Positions 61,840 to 64,000 of a stretch of 64,000 bases of DNA are shown here, in pieces. Position numbers and translations under genes: made by a program. Under the pieces are notes generated by a model. It worked only from the letters and a program-made list of their open reading frames with translations. It ran no database searches and had not been told where the DNA came from. Numbering within the stretch: position 1 is the first letter of the stretch; each line of letters starts with the position of its first letter. The stretch is from Mangifera indica (lineage: Eukaryota > Streptophyta > Magnoliopsida > Sapindales > Anacardiaceae), in the NCBI RefSeq assembly GCF_011075055.1, contig NC_058147.1:4898001-4962000 (forward strand), written 5' to 3'.

Positions 61840-63799
61840 CTAAAAGGATGTTGTGCTCCAAACCTTGGTAACTGTCAGAATGACATAATTGGCAAATGGA
61901 TCTTGCAGCAACTGTTCAAAATGAGGCACAAACAGCAATTCATGGACAATTTGTGATCGACTCTCTCCAAAATGCTTGAGGCATTTTTCCACAACATGAC
62001 TGCTAAATTTTTGCTTTGATAGGTGAACATAGCGGCCTTTGAACTGAGCAAGTTGGCAGTGACAGAAGGGATCTTCAGCTCTATAATATATTGAACAACA
62101 TAATTTCTGCCACATAATGATAAAAGTTTTCTGTGTCAGAGAATCAGATAAAACCATGGTGCAGAACCAAAATAACTTTAAAAGCAACCACTTTTTGGAT
62201 TAAATTACTGTCCAACGTTAAGAATGATAAAAAAAATACCATGAAACAATAAAATAGGACTATGATGCATAAGGGTAAACATTTATTTTGGGATAAGTAC
62301 ATACACTAACAACGAATACTAATTTGTGTGTTAACAAAGACATAACATCATATGATTAAGTGATTTTAAATTAGAAAAAAAGTGAGACTTAATCATATCA
62401 TGACACATCATTATTAATATACAAAATAATACTTATTATTTATACTTGTTGTCTTACTTCACAGGATTATATATTTAAATTGATATTATGGTGTATAAAC
62501 ACATTGAAACAAAACAAATGCTTTATATGAAGGCATTAAGTGACCAGTCCTCTTCTACCCAAATGCGGAGCGACCAAGGAAGCAACACTTTCTGTAAACA
62601 TTAGCTTGATGGATGGAGAAACCTAGTGATTTAAGGTTGACAAATGTGAGTATCGACACCTAAGTTGGGAGACAAGAATAATTTATCAAGAAAATTTGGG
62701 GTGTGTAACAAAACTTATAAGCAATGGCCATGTCAACGAGGCGAGAGGGCCAGATATGAGATGGGAAAATGAAGAAGGAAAGGATGGCCAATATTCTAAA
62801 ACTTGGATTCCTTTTGATCAAGGTTCATGAAATTGTGTTGAAATCTACTTCTGCATTTTCAAATTTGATGCACATATGATGTCTAATTTCCACTCGAACA
62901 TGCTGACAAGAGTGGATAGTTAAAAACCCTTGATAGTGGGAGATGAGAAAACAGGACATAATACTTAGCTGTGATGCAAATTCTTACACTTTCCTCTCTA
63001 AGAAAAATATATGAAAGCTACTCTTGGAAAAGATTCACTGTGTGTGTGTGTAAGGAAAGTGAGCAACTCAGTTTCTTTTCAACATATAGATAATCAGGTA
63101 GCATATCAATATAAGATGCAGATTGAGTAGCTTAGCCTACCTAATAACCAGCGCAACAGGCCAGATAAAAAGAAATTAATAATGAGATATTTCATGGAAA
63201 TAAATATGTAATTGCTCAAAACCTAAGTAAAACGGAACAATATTTTCAATTCCCACAATAACAAATGACCAATACCCAGCCAGCATAATGCATCCTAAAA
63301 TATACAAATAAAGAGAATATTTGTCCCGAGGGCTTTGTCATTGAAATAGATGGATCAACATCTTAAAAATATTAGAATATATATAATAAAACTATACGTA
63401 TCCATTTTGAATACACAAATAAGTATATACTTAATATATATTATTATATAATTGAGTAATTTTGAATTAAAAATTAAAAAATACTCAATAAGTGAAGGCA
63501 CACATAAATTATACACATTTATACACTTGAAATGAATAAGTATAATACTGCTATATATATATATATATATAGACACCATGTTTTATCATGTCCTGTAATG
63601 AGTTTGACTGTCAGAAAATAACAACAAGAATTAACACATTTTAGGTCATAGCCGAAGGGATCTTGAGCAAGGAGAAGCCCATGATTGGAAATTTCAGTTA
63701 ATAACTTATCACGAAGTTCACCAATTGAATAAGCAATGCATCTTTGCAACACACAGCAACCATGCTGACGAGTTGCAATTTCAACACAGAACCTTGCAG
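61840..63799 (-). pseudogene. Pumilio (PUF) fragment, copy B
   Basis: Same two exons as copy A: 63799-63652 (HGCCVLQRCIAYS, LLLAQDPFG) and 62106-61840 (KFSSHVVEKCLKHFG, LLQDPFANYVI). The donor after DPFG reads CTATGA as in copy A. Here the acceptor before NYVVQ is a normal AG, but 4 bases are missing after the codons for VTANLL, shifting the frame, and 9 bases (QSA) are missing after NYVI. The TGA that ends copy A is TGG here, so the frame runs 12 codons further. The shared donor defect suggests the parent was already non-functional. Confidence 0.75.
63377..63560. repeat. AT-rich MITE-like repeat, family 1
   Basis: Counterpart of 43938-44128, in the Pumilio intron of unit B. Confidence 0.5.
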
Positions 63800-64000
63800 C
63801 TGAATAAAAAATAAACTGCAGAAAAAATTGTCAGAAAAAACAAGAAGAAAAAAGCTAAAAATTTTATCTTCTTAAATTTATTTTAAGTTCATCTTGCCAT
63901 CACTGGGTTGGAGTTGTCACAAATATGACAGGGTTCAGGTTGGATTTGTACGGATGGGCTAATCCAGTAATAGGAATTATATGTGTATAATATTCTTGGT

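Larger units (their letters stand above)
47940..64000 (+). repeat. Segmental duplication, unit B
   Basis: Aligns with 34146-44760 in the same order and orientation and continues to the window end. It is longer because of four insertions (48900-49500, 49654-50082, 50454-54195 and 56364-56880). Homology begins abruptly within SC35 intron 5, about 70 bases after the MULE. Confidence 0.85.

Overview
This window is nuclear DNA of a flowering plant, most likely a eudicot. It is AT-rich, its genes have GT-AG introns, and it is full of LTR retrotransposons, Mutator-like elements and MITEs. The recognisable genes belong to plant-specific families: an SC35-type SR splicing factor, an STP hexose carrier, a CFL1-like WW protein, MIK2-like LRR receptor kinases, and remnants of SCARECROW and of a Pumilio gene. 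The species cannot be named from the sequence alone. No bacterial, organellar or CRISPR-like feature was seen.

Layout. At 1-4350 there are gene debris: an inverted scrap of the SR gene, the last two exons of an unrecognised gene, and a small coiled-coil/membrane protein broken by one stop codon. At 4357-14147 lies a complete, very young Athila-type Ty3/gypsy retrotransposon on the minus strand. Its two 1289-bp LTRs differ at only about three positions by eye. It has a 5-bp target duplication, a tRNA-Asp primer site and one uninterrupted 1789-residue gag-pol frame. A Mutator-like element with a perfect 9-bp target duplication follows (14385-15250). Next come a CFL1-like WW gene (16888-17646, minus), a broken SCARECROW fragment (20059-20694, minus) and a four-exon STP5-like sugar transporter (22972-26301, minus). 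A repeat-filled spacer extends to 32.4 kb.

From 32.4 kb to the end the window is built from two copies of one block, both in the same orientation. Unit A (about 34.1-44.8 kb) and unit B (about 47.9-64 kb) each carry SC35 sequence, then an LRR receptor kinase, then an antisense Pumilio fragment. Unit A keeps the complete SC35 gene, whose 5' exons lie just left of the duplicated part. Unit B has only its 3' half, broken by a MULE-like repeat, a MITE and a decayed Ty1/copia element that landed inside exon 7. Both receptor kinases look intact. Both Pumilio fragments look dead and share a broken splice donor, so that defect probably predates the duplication.

The protein-coding genes do not form a pathway. 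The functional content is one splicing regulator, two close paralogues of an immune or peptide-receptor-type kinase, one sugar/proton symporter and one cuticle-related regulator. The most informative biology is the layered transposon history and the local duplication that made the kinase pair. I found no convincing new molecular system.
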